From positions 1,659,136-1,723,135 of the forward strand of contig CACVBU010000351.1 in the NCBI GenBank assembly GCA_902728285.1: a stretch of DNA of 64,000 nucleotides. The letters are read 5' to 3'. The position numbers and the translations under genes are program-made. This document shows, in pieces, positions 27,201 to 38,620 of this stretch. Source of the DNA: Clytia hemisphaerica (Eukaryota > Cnidaria > Hydrozoa > Leptothecata > Clytiidae). How positions within the stretch are numbered: the first letter of the stretch is position 1; each line of letters starts with the position of its first letter. The notes beneath the pieces are model-generated. The model made no database searches. It had not been told where the DNA came from and was given only the letters and a program-made list of their open reading frames with translations.

Positions 27201-30200
27201 TGTAAATTAACTGAAACATTCTTCCCAGAAGTACTCCTTTTCAATATTAACAAGAAAACAAAGATTTGGAAACATTAAACTAAAATGGCCATATCGGTTA
27301 GACGCAACCGATATGGACACTGGCATGTCATCCAGCTCAGAGTGACTTCCATAAATGTAAATTAACTGAAACATTCTTCCCAGAAGTACTTCTTTTCAAT
27401 ATTAACAAGCAAACTAAGATTTGGAAACATTAAACTAAAATGGCCATATCGGTTAGACGCAACCGATATGGATGCTGACATTTCATCAAGCTAAGAGTGA
27501 CTTTGATGAATGAAAATTAACTGAAACATTCTTCCCAGAAGTACTCCTTTTCAATATTAACAAGAAAACAAAGATTTGGAAACATTAAACTAAAATGACC
27601 ATATCGGTTAGACGCAACCGATATGGACACTGACATGTCATCAAGCTTAGAGTGACTTTGATGAATGAAAACTAACTGAAACATTCTTCCAAGAAGTACT
27701 TCTTTTCAATGCTAACAAGCAAATAAAAATTTGGAAACGTTTAACTAAAATGGCCATATCGGTTAGACGCAACCGATATGGACACTGGCATGCCATCCAG
27801 ATCAGAATGACTTCCATGAATGTAAATTAACTGAAACATTCTTCCCAGAAGTACTCCTTTTCAATATTAACAAGAAAACAAAGATTTGGAAACATTAAAC
27901 TAAAATGGCCATATCGGTTAGACGCAACCGATATGGACACTGGCATGTCATCCAGCTCAGAGTGACTTCCATAAATGTAAATTAACTGAAACATTCTTCC
28001 CAGAAGTACTTCTTTTCAATATTAACAAGCAAACTAAGATTTGGAAACATTAAACTAAAATGGCCATATCGGTTAGACGCAACCGATATGGATGCTGACA
28101 TTTCATCAAGCTAAGAGTGACTTTGATGAATGAAAATTAACTGAAACATTCTTCCCAGAAGTACTCCTTTTCAATATTAACAAGAAAACAAAGATTTGGA
28201 AACATTAAACTAAAATGACCATATCGGTTAGACGCAACCGATATGGACACTGACATGTCATCAAGCTTAGAGTGACTTTGATGAATGAAAACTAACTGAA
28301 ACATTCTTCCAAGAAGTACTTCTTTTCAATGCTAACAAGCAAATAAAAATTTGGAAACGTTTAACTAAAATGGCCATATCGGTTAGACGCAACCGATATG
28401 GACACTGACATTTCATCAAGCTAAGAGTGACTTTGATGATTGAAAATTAACTGAAACATTCTTCCCAGAAGTACTTCTTTTCAATATTAACAAGCAAACA
28501 AAGATTTGGAAACATTAAACTAAAATGACCATATCGGTTAGACGCAACCGATATGGACACTGACATGTCATCAAGCTTAGAGTGACTTTGATGAATGAAA
28601 ATTAACTGAAACATTCTTCCAAGAAGTATTTCTTTTCAATGTTAACAAGCAAATAAAAGTTTGGAAACGTTTAACTAAAATGGCCATATCGGTTAGACGC
28701 AACTGATATGGACACTGGCATGCCATCCAGATCAGAGTGACTTCCATGAATGTAAATTAACTGAAACATTCTTCCCAGAAGTACTCCTTTTCAATATTAA
28801 CAAGAAAACAAAGATTTGGAAACATTAAACTAAAATGGCCATATCGGTTAGACGCAACCGATATGGACACTGACATGTCATCAAGCTAAGAGTGACTTTG
28901 ATGAATGAAAATTAACTGAAACATTCTTCCAAGAAGTACTTCTTTTCAATATTAACAAGAAAACAAAGATTTGGAAACATTAAACTAAAATGGCCATATC
29001 GGTTAGACGCAACCGATATGGACACTGACATTTCATCAAGCTAAGAGTGACTTTGATGAATGAAAATTAACTGAAACATTCTTCCCAGAAGTACTTCTTT
29101 TCAATATTAACAAGCAAACAAAGATTTGGAAACATTAAACTAAAATGACCATATCGGTTAGACGCAACCGATATGGACACTGACATGTCATCAAGCTTAG
29201 AGTGACTTTGATGAATGAAAATTAACTGAAACATTCTTCCAAGAAGTATTTCTTTTCAATGTTAACAAGCAAATAAAAGTTTGGAAACGTTTAACTAAAA
29301 TGGCCATATCGGTTAGACGCAACCGATATGGACACTGGCATGCCATCCAGATCAGAGTGACTTCCATGAATGTAAATTAACTGAAACATTCTTCCCAGAA
29401 GTACTCCTTTTCAATATTAACAAGAAAACAAAGATTTGGAAACATTAAACTAAAATGGCCATATCGGTTAGACGCAACCGATATGGACACTGGCATGTCA
29501 TCCAGCTCAGAGTGACTTCCATAAATGTAAATTAACTGAAACATTCTTCCCAGAAGTACTTCTTTTCAATATTAACAAGCAAACTAAGATTTGGAAACAT
29601 TAAACAAAAATGGCCATATCGGTTAGACGCAACCGATATGGATGCTGACATTCATCAAGCTAAGAGTGACTTTGATGAATGAAAATTAACTGAAACATTC
29701 TTCCCAGAAGTACTCCTTTTCAATATTAACAAGAAAACAAAGATTTGGAAACATTAAACTAAAATGACCATATCGGTTAGACGCAACCGATATGGACACT
29801 GACATGTCATCAAGCTTAGAGTGACTTTGATGAATGAAAACTAACTGAAACATTCTTCCAAGAAGTACTTCTTTTCAATGCTAACAAGCAAATAAAAATT
29901 TGGAAACGTTTAACTAAAATGGCCATATCGGTTAGACGCAACCGATATGGACACTGGCATGCCATCCAGATCAGAGTGACTTCCATGAATGTAAATTAAC
30001 TGAAACATTCTTCCCAGAAGTACTTCTTTTCAATATTAACAAGCAAACTAAGATTTGGAAACATTAAACTAAAATGGCCATATCGGTTAGACGCAACCGA
30101 TATGGACACTGACATGTCATCAAGCTTAGAGTGACTTTGATGAATGAAAATTAACTGAAACATTCTTCCCAGAAGTACTCCTTTTCAATATTAACAAGAA

Positions 30201-33200
30201 AACAAAGATTTGGAAACATTAAACTAAAATGGCCATATCGGTTAGACGCAACCGATATGGACACTGACATGTCATCAAGCTTAGAGTGACTTTGATGAAT
30301 GAAAACTAACTGAAACATTCTTCCAAGAAGTACTTCTTTTCAATGTTAACAAGCAAATAAAAATTTGGAAACGTTTAACTAAAATGGCCATATCGGTTAG
30401 ACGCAACCGATATGGACGCTGACATTTCATCAAGCTAAGAGTGACTTTGATGATTGAAAATTAACTGAAACATTCTTCCCAGAAGTACTTCTTTTCAATA
30501 TTAACAAGCAAACAAAGATTTGGAAACATTAAACTAAAATGACCATATCGGTTAGACGCAACCGATATGGACACTGACATGTCATCAAGCTTAGAGTGAC
30601 TTTGATGAATGAAAATTAACTGAAACATTCTTCCAAGAAGTATTTCTTTTCAATGTTAACAAGCAAATAAAAGTTTGGAAACATTTAACTAAAATGGCCA
30701 TATCGGTTAGACGCAACCGATATGGACACTGGCATGCCATCCAGCTCAGAGTGACTTCCATGAATGTAAATTAACTGAAACATTCTTCCCAGAAGTACTC
30801 CTTTTCAATATTAACAAGAAAACAAAGATTTGGAAACATTAAACTAAAATGGCCATATCGGTTAGACGCAACCGATATGGACACTGGCATGTCATCCAGC
30901 TCAGAGTGACTTCCATGAATGTAAATTAACTGAAACATTCTTCCCAGAAGTACTCCTTTTCAATATTAACAAGAAAACAAAGATTTGGAAACATTAAACT
31001 AAAATGGCCATATCGGTTAGACGCAACCGATATGGACACTGGCATGTCATCCAGCTCAGAGTGACTTCCATAAATGTAAATTAACTGAAACATTCTTCCC
31101 AGAAGTACTTCTTTTCAATATTAACAAGCAAACTAAGATTTGGAAACATTAAACTAAAATGGCCATATCGGTTAGACGCAACCGATATGGATGCTGACAT
31201 TTCATCAAGCTAAGAGTGACTTTGATGAATGAAAATTAACTGAAACATTCTTCCCAGAAGTACTCCTTTTCAATATTAACAAGAAAACAAAGATTTGGAA
31301 ACATTAAACTAAAATGACCATATCGGTTAGACGCAACCGATATGGACACTGACATGTCATCAAGCTTAGAGTGACTTTGATGAATGAAAATTAACTGAAA
31401 CATTCTTCCAAGAAGTACTTCTTTTCAATGCTAACAAGCAAATAAAATTTGGAAACGTTTAACTAAAATGGCCATATCGGTTAGACGCAACCGATATGGA
31501 CACTGGCATGCCATCCAGATCAGAGTGACTTCCATGAATGTAAATCAACTGAAACATTCTTCCCAGAAGTACTCCTTTTCAATATTAACAAGAAAACAAA
31601 GATTTGGAAACATTAAACTAAAATGGCCATATCGGTTAGACACAACTGATATGGACACTGGCATGTCATCCAGCTCAGAGTGACTTCCATAAATGTAAAT
31701 TAACTGAAACATTCTTCCCAGAAGTACTTCTTTTCAATATTAACAAGCAAACTAAGATTTGGAAACATTAAACTAAAATGGCCATATCGGTTAGATGCAA
31801 CCGATATGGACACTGACATTTCATCAAGCTAAGAGTGACTTTGATGAATGAAAATTAACTGAAACATTCTTCCCAGAAGTACTCCTTTTCAATATTAACA
31901 AGAAAACAAAGATTTGGAAACATTAAACTAAAATGACCATATCGGTTAGACGCAACCGATATGGACACTGACATGTCATCAAGCTTAGAGTGACTTTGAT
32001 GAATGAAAACTAACTGAAACATTCTTCCAAGAAGTACTTCTTTTCAATATTAACAAGCAAATAAAAATTTGGAAACATTTAACTAAAATGGCCATATCGG
32101 TTAGACGCAACCGATATGGACACTGACATGTCATCAAGCTAAGAGTGACTTTGATGAATGAAAATTAACTGAAACATTCTTCCAAGAAGTACTTCTTTTC
32201 AATATTAACAAGCAAATAAAAGTTTGGAAACGTTTAACTAAAATGGCCATATCGGTTAGACGCAACTGATATGGACACTGGCATGCCATCCAGATCAGAG
32301 TGACTTCCATGAATGTAAATTAACTGAAACATTCTTCCCAGAAGTACTCCTTTTCAATATTAACAAGAAAACAAAGATTTGGAAACATTAAACTAAAATG
32401 GCCATATCGGTTAGACGCAACCGATATGGACACTGGCATGTCATCCAGCTCAGAGTGACTTCCATAAATGTAAATGAACTGAAACATTCTTCCCAGAAGT
32501 ACTTCTTTTCAATATTAACAAGCAAACTAAGATTTGGAAACATTAAACAAAAATGGCCATATCGGTTAGACGCAACCGATATGGATGCTGACATTTCATC
32601 AAGCTAAGAGTGACTTTGATGAATGAAAATTAACTGAAACATTCTTCCCAGAAGTACTTCTTTTCAATATTAACAAGCAAACAAAGATTTGGAAACATTA
32701 AACTAAAATGACCATATCGGTTAGACGCAACCGATATGGACACTGACATGTCATCAAGCTTAGAGTGACTTTGATGAATGAAAATTAACTGAAACATTCT
32801 TCCAAGAAGTATTTCTTTTCAATGTTAACAAGCAAATAAAAGTTTGGAAACGTTTAACTAAAATGGCCATATCGGTTAGACGCAACCGATATGGACACTG
32901 GCATGCCATCCAGATCAGAGTGACTTCCATGAATGTAAATTAACTGAAACATTCTTCCCAGAAGTACTCCTTTTCAATATTAACAAGAAAACAAAGATTT
33001 GGAAACATTAAACTAAAATGGCCATATCGGTTAGACGCAACCGATATGGACACTGGCATGTCATCCAGCTCAGAGTGACTTCCATAAATGTAAATTAACT
33101 GAAACATTCTTCCCAGAAGTACTCCTTTTCAATATTAACAAGAAAACAAAGATTTGGAAACATTAAACTAAAATGGCCATATCGGTTAGACGCAACCGAT

Positions 33201-35495
33201 ATGGACACTGGCATGTCATCCAGCTCAGAGTGACTTCCATAAATGTAAATTAACTGAAACATTCTTCCCAGAAGTACTTCTTTTCAATATTAACAAGCAA
33301 ACTAAGATTTGGAAACATTAAACAAAAATGGCCATATCGGTTAGACGCAACCGATATGGATGCTGACATTTCATCAAGCTAAGAGTGACTTTGATGAATG
33401 AAAATTAACTGAAACATTCTTCCCAGAAGTACTCCTTTTCAATATTAACAAGAAAACAAAGATTTGGAAACATTAAACTAAAATGACCATATCGGTTAGA
33501 CGCAACCGATATGGACACTGACATGTCATCAAGCTTAGAGTGACTTTGATGAATGAAAATTAACTGAAACATTCTTCCAAGAAGTACTTCTTTTCAATGC
33601 TAACAAGCAAATAAAAATTTGGAAACGTTTAACTAAAATGGCCATATCGGTTAGACGCAACCGATATGGACACTGGCATGCCATCCAGATCAGAATGACT
33701 TCCATGAATGTAAATCAACTGAAACATTCTTCCCAGAAGTACTCCTTTTCAATATTAACAAGAAAACAAAGATTTGGAAACATTAAACTAAAATGGTCAT
33801 ATCGGTTAGACACAACTGATATGGACACTGGCATGTCATCCAGCTCAGAGTGACTTCCATAAATGTAAATTAACTGAAACATTCTTCCCAGAAGTACTTC
33901 TTTTCAATATTAACAAGCAAACTAAGATTTGGAAACATTAAACAAAAATGGCCATATCGGTTAGACGCAACCGATATGGATGCTGACATTTCATCAAGCT
34001 AAGAGTGACTTTGATGAATGAAAATTAACTGAAACATTCTTCCCAGAAGTACTCCTTTTCAATATTAACAAGAAAACAAAGATTTGGAAACATTAAACTA
34101 AAATGACCATATCGGTTAGACGCAACCGATATAGACACTGACATGTCATCAAGCTTAGAGTGACTTTGATGAATGAAAACTAACTGAAACATTCTTCCAA
34201 GAAGTACTTCTTTTCAATGCTAACAAGCAAATAAAAATTTGGAAACGTTTAACTAAAATGGCCATATCGGTTAGACGCAACCGATATGGACGCTGACATT
34301 TCATCAAGCTAAGAGTGACTTTGATGAATGAAAATTAACTGAAACATTCTTCCAAGAAGTATTTCTTTTCAATGTTAACAAGCAAATAAAAGTTTGGAAA
34401 CGTTTAACTAAAATGGCCATATCGGTTAGACGCAACTGATATGGACACTGGCATGCCATCCAGATCAGAGTGACTTCCATGAATGTAAATTAACTGAAAC
34501 ATTCTTCCCAGAAGTACTCCTTTTCAATATTAACAAGAAAACAAAGATTTGGAAACATTAAACTAAAATGGCCATATCAGTTAAACGCAACCGATATGGA
34601 CACTGGCATGTCATCCAGCTCAGAGTGACTTCCATAAATGTAAATGAACTGAAACATTCTTCCCAGAAGTACTTCTTTTCAATATTAACAAGCAAACTAA
34701 GATTTGGAAACATTAAACAAAAATGGCCATATCGGTTAGACGCAACCGATATGGATGCTGACATTTCATCAAGCTAAGAGTGACTTTGATGAATGAAAAT
34801 TAACTGAAACATTCTTCCCAGAAGTACTCCTTTTCAATATTAACAAGAAAACAAAGATTTGGAAACATTAAACTAAAATGACCATATCGGTTAGACGCAA
34901 CCGATATAGACACTGACATGTCAACAAGCTTAGAGTGACTTTGATGAATGAAAACTAACTGAAACATTCTTCCAAGAAGTACTTCTTTTCAATGCTAACA
35001 AGCAAATAAAAATTTGGAAACGTTTAACTAAAATGGCCATATCGGTTAGACGCAACCGATATGGACACTGGTATGCCATCCAGATCAGAATGACTTCCAT
35101 GAATGTAAATCAACTGAAACATTCTTCCCAGAAGTACTCCTTTTCAATATTAACAAGAAAACAAAGATTTGGAAACATTAAACTAAAATGGTCATATCGG
35201 TTAGACACAACTGATATGGACACTGGCATGTCATCCAGCTCAGAGTGACTTTCATAAATGTAAATTAACTGAAACATTCTTCCCAGAAGTACTTCTTTTC
35301 AATATTAACAAGCAAACTAAGATTTGGAAACATTAAACTAAAATGGCCATATCGGTTAGACGCAACCGATATGGACGCTGACATTTCATCAAGCTAAGAG
35401 TGACTTTGATGATTGAAAATTAACTGAAACATTCTTCCCAGAAGTACTTCTTTTCAATATTAACAAGCAAACAGAGATTTGGAAACATTAAACTA
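9237..35495 (+). repeat. 155-bp satellite array, segment 4 (main uninterrupted block)
   Basis: About 26 kb of unbroken satellite, roughly 169 monomers, all in one orientation. Subtypes follow a partly regular order. In much of 23-35 kb a four-monomer cycle of 620 bp can be read: GCCATCCAGATC, GTCATCCAGCTC, TTTCATCAAGCTAAG, then GTCATCAAGCTTAG ending in GCTAACAAGCAAATAAAAATTTGG. It is clear at about 27.15-28.39 kb. A shared 28-bp deletion scar at 11568 and 16952 marks another duplicated block. No genes, transposons or unrelated sequence were seen inside. The segment ends at TA (35494-35495), where the Tc1/mariner element begins. Confidence 0.97.
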
Positions 35496-35510
35496 CCGGG
35501 TGGCCCAAAA

Positions 35511-35528
35511 AAAACTTAACATGATTTC
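35511..35528 (+). repeat. Left terminal inverted repeat, inner part (Tc1/mariner element)
   Basis: AAAACTTAACATGATTTC is the exact inverse of 37289-37306. Fifteen further bases, CCGGGTGGCCC plus an A-run, lie outside it to the element boundary and have no counterpart at the right end. Confidence 0.85.
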
Positions 35529-35838
35529 GAAAGTGATTTATTTGACGTATGTTAGCTGTAAGAGTGCGAAACTTTCAGGATGTCTTTACAATTCTAATTT
35601 AGATCTTTGTGTAAAATTTCTTGAAGATATGAATTGCCAAGAAAGAGTTATGCTTTAAGGAGTATTGGAAGGTCTAAAACCAAACCCGCAGAAAAATAAA
35701 AAATTGACGTCAGTTTTTTGTTTTTATTTCTTTTTATGAAAAGATGTTTTTCATTTCATCGCGAAAATCTAATACAAGTTGAAAAGAAAGATAACACAAT
35801 TAATTTACACGAGCATAAATATTCAGATAGTCATTTCT

Positions 35839-36927
35839 TTATCCGAAAAGGGTTTTGATTGAACCACCATCCTTCGATTCTACAGCTTGGAGACGAGGAA
35901 GGAATTGCTTTAAAGCCTTTCTGATTTCTTTCAGGTCGGTCGCACATTCACCCCAAACTTCTTTGATGCGAGCTTCCAACTCCTCTACTGACTGAAATGG
36001 GGTGCAATGCCGACCTTCAAAGACTCTTTCTTGAACTCGATCCCAAAAATAAAAGTCTAAGGGGTTGCAATCAGGCGAACTCGGCGGCCAGTCCGTGTTT
36101 TTCACAAAGCGTGACTTTAACTTCTCTTTAAGGAATTTTTGAATCTTGTTTGCACGATGAGACGGTGCGCTATCTTGAACAAACGTGAAATCGTTGTGTG
36201 GGTACATTGTCTCGGCAGCAGGGATTAACTTGTCTTTCAGATGTTTTAGATAAGATTCGGCATTCACTTTGATTTTGCTACCACCAACAAAAAAAGGCTG
36301 GCTCACTCCTTTCCAAGAAAAAATCGCGGAAACCATCACCTTTACCGATTGCTTGTTTCGCTCACTGAAAAGCCGTTTTGGCTCCACGTCTGTCTTTGGA
36401 CCATTGTGATAGACTCTGTTGTTTTGGCGGTTTGTCTTTACCTGTAAGCTGAAGTCCTTTTCGTCTTGGAAAACCAATCGAGGGATTGAATGCATGGTGA
36501 ATCGCCGAAACAGTTTTGACGCTCGTTCAGTTCTTCTTTTACGGCAACCATCAGTCAATTGAGGTGTTGTCATTCGTTTGTAACACCGTAGTTTCCTTTT
36601 CACAACAAGGCGTTGTACAGAAGATCTACTGATCGAAATCTGAGGAGCAATCTTTCTAGCGGAGCTGTGAGTACCGGGGTTTTCTTCTTGTGAGCAAATT
36701 AGCTCTTCCACCAGATCACCATTTTCCTCGGTGGTAGCAGTCACGGGCCGACCACTTCCCTTCTTTCGGTCAGTTGATCCAGTCTCTTTAATCTTTTTGA
36801 TAAGGTTGTGGATAGCTATCCGTGAGCATTCAAACGATGGATGCTCCTGCCAAATCTTATGAGCATTCCAACCTTTCTCGATGAAATCGTTCTCAATGAC
36901 GGCTTTTTGCTTTTCTGTCAGAACCAT
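35839..36927 (-). CDS. Tc1/mariner-superfamily transposase (intact, 362 aa)
   Basis: This enzyme is predicted to cut the element out at its terminal inverted repeats and join it to TA sites in the nucleus. The 362-residue length is near that of known mariner transposases. Residues about 10-50 form a first helix-turn-helix, followed by the GSGRP (58-62) hook motif and a second helix-turn-helix at about 84-112. The catalytic acids I read are D155 in FQDEK, D252 in VQDSAPSH and D286 in SSPDCNPLD. Between the second and third there are 33 residues, one short of the usual mariner DD34D. Translation starts at the only suitable ATG, and the frame is uninterrupted and unspliced. It fills most of the element, leaving about 340 bp downstream and 380 bp upstream. 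TGACGTCA at 35705-35712 lies beyond its stop codon. The superfamily call is strong; the exact clade is uncertain. Confidence 0.93.
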   Translation of the reverse strand: MVLTEKQKAVIENDFIEKGWNAHKIWQEHPSFECSRIAIHNLIKKIKETGSTDRKKGSGRPVTATTEENGDLVEELICSQEENPGTHSSARKIAPQISISRSSVQRLVVKRKLRCYKRMTTPQLTDGCRKRRTERASKLFRRFTMHSIPRLVFQDEKDFSLQVKTNRQNNRVYHNGPKTDVEPKRLFSERNKQSVKVMVSAIFSWKGVSQPFFVGGSKIKVNAESYLKHLKDKLIPAAETMYPHNDFTFVQDSAPSHRANKIQKFLKEKLKSRFVKNTDWPPSSPDCNPLDFYFWDRVQERVFEGRHCTPFQSVEELEARIKEVWGECATDLKEIRKALKQFLPRLQAVESKDGGSIKTLFG

Positions 36928-37288
36928 TTTTTACTTCACTGTCTTTTCTCCTTGATGCAGAATTGGAATGATTTTTGAAATGAAAATCAACCAGTGTTAA
37001 CGTCAATTTTACATTGCAAGGGCTTCCAACACTGCAACATCTTCTTTTCGATAAAGAACAAGAAGGGAAAAGACATAGAGCGTAGAGAGCAAAGCGAACA
37101 TGATAGAATTGTAAAATCCCAATTTTCTGCGGGTTTTTTAAATTACCTTTCATAGTCTTTTGTGCATAAAACCATATCTAGTTGAGATATCTGTCTGAAA
37201 TTTTCACAAATAAAGCAAAATGCTTTAAAGTTTATCCGTCTGAAATCGTAAGAAGTTTGAAAGGAAGGACGTCAAGATATTAGAATTT
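36928..37288. other. Noncoding 5' region of the Tc1/mariner element
   Basis: This AT-rich stretch lies between the transposase start and the right terminal repeat and presumably holds its promoter. An 86-codon ORF on the minus strand overlaps the transposase start and resembles nothing I recognise. No clear TATA box could be singled out. Confidence 0.5.
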
Positions 37289-37306
37289 GAAATCATGTTA
37301 AGTTTT
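37289..37306 (-). repeat. Right terminal inverted repeat, truncated (Tc1/mariner element)
   Basis: GAAATCATGTTAAGTTTT is the exact reverse complement of 35511-35528. The expected outer 15 bp and TA target copy are absent; ATGGCCATTTTAG of inverted satellite follows directly. Confidence 0.85.
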
Positions 37307-38615
37307 ATGGCCATTTTAGTTTAATGATTCCAAATCTTTGTTTGCTTGTTAATATTGAAAAGAAGTACTTCTGGGAAGAATGTTTCAGTTAATTTTCAAT
37401 CATCAAAGTCACTCTTAGCTTGATGAAATGTCAGCGTCCATATCGGTTGCGTCTAACCGATATGGCCATTTTTGTTTAATGTTTCCAAATCTTAGTTTGC
37501 TTGTTAATATTGAAAAGAAGTACTTCTGGGAAGAATGTTTCAGTTAATTTACATTTATGGAAGTCACTCTGAGCTGGATGACATGCCAGTGTCCATATCG
37601 GTTGCGTCCAACCGATATGGCCATTTTAGTTTAATAATTCCAAATCTTTGTTTTCTTGTTAATTTTGAAAAGGAGTACTTCTGGGAAGAATGTTTCAGTT
37701 AATTTAGATTCATGGAAGTTACTCTGATCTGGATGGCATGCCAGTGTCCATATCAGTTGCGTCTAACCGATATGGCCATTTTAGTTAAACGTTTCCAAAT
37801 TTTTATTTGCTTGTTAACATTAAAAGAAAGTACTTCTTGGAAGAATGTTTCAGTTAATTTTCATTTATCAAAGTCATTCTAAGCTTGATGACATGTCAGT
37901 GTCCATATCGGTTGCGTCTAACCGATATGGTCATTTTAGTTTAATGTTTCCAAAGCTTTTTTTCTTGTTAATATTGAAAAGGAGTACTTCTGGCAAAGAA
38001 TGTTTCAGTTAATTTTCATTCATCAAAGTCACTCTTAGCTTGATGACATGTCAGTGTCCATATCGGTTGCGTTTAACCGATATGGCCATTTTAGTTTAAT
38101 GTTTCCAAATCTTTGTTTGCTTGTTAATATTGAAAAGAAGTACTTCTGGGAAGAATGTTTCAGTTAATTTTCAATCATCAAAGTCACTCTTAGCTTGATG
38201 AAATGTCAGCATCCATATCGGTTGCGTCTAACCAATATGGCCATTTTTGTTTAATGTTTCCAAATCTTAGTTTGCTTGTTAATATTGAAAAGAAGTACTT
38301 CTGGGAAGAATGTTTCAGTTCATTTACATTTATGGAAGTCACTCTGAGTTGGATGACATGCCAGTGTCCATATCGGTTGCGTTTAACTGATATGGCCATT
38401 TTAGTTTAATGTTTCCAAATCTTTGTTTTCTTGTTAATATTGAAAAGGAGTACTTCTGGGAAGAATGTTTCAGTTCATTTACATTTATGGAAGTCACTCT
38501 GAGCTGGATGACATGCCAGTGTCCATATCTGTTGCGTTTAACTGATATGGCCATTTTAGTTTAATGTTTCCAAATCTTTGTTTTCTTGTTAATATTGAAA
38601 AGGAGTACTTCTGGG
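37307..38615 (-). repeat. 155-bp satellite, inverted segment
   Basis: About 8.4 monomers read in the reverse orientation (TGGCCATTTTAGTTTAATG...), opposite to every other satellite segment. The left boundary is the clipped right end of the Tc1/mariner element. The right boundary is at CTTCTGGG, followed by the short filler TTTAA and then forward satellite TGGACACTGACATG at 38621. Several dyad arms have changed (CATATCTGTTGCG, TTTAACTGATATGG). The breakpoints at the transposon end suggest a rearrangement that also removed the end of the transposon. Confidence 0.95.
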
Positions 38616-38620
38616 TTTAA

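Larger units (their letters stand above)
35496..37306 (-). mobile_element. Tc1/mariner-superfamily transposon, right end clipped
   Basis: An element of about 1.8 kb is inserted in the satellite directly after a TA dinucleotide (35494-35495), the target of this superfamily. Its left end reads CCGGGTGGCCCAAAAAAAAC. The inner 18 bp, AAAACTTAACATGATTTC, recurs inverted at the right end (37289-37306). The outer part of the right end (the complement of CCGGGTGGCCC) and the second TA are missing; the element runs straight into satellite of opposite orientation. It encodes one intact transposase on the minus strand. It looks recent in its coding part but immobile as it stands, because one end is incomplete. 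Confidence 0.9.

Noticed and set aside
1-35495. Regular repeats as a CRISPR array
   Set aside because: There are no unique spacers between short repeats; the whole 155-bp unit is repeated and the context is eukaryotic.
36893-37153. 86-codon ORF overlapping the Tc1/mariner transposase start
   Set aside because: It has no recognisable domain, overlaps a clear gene and lies in its presumed promoter region.
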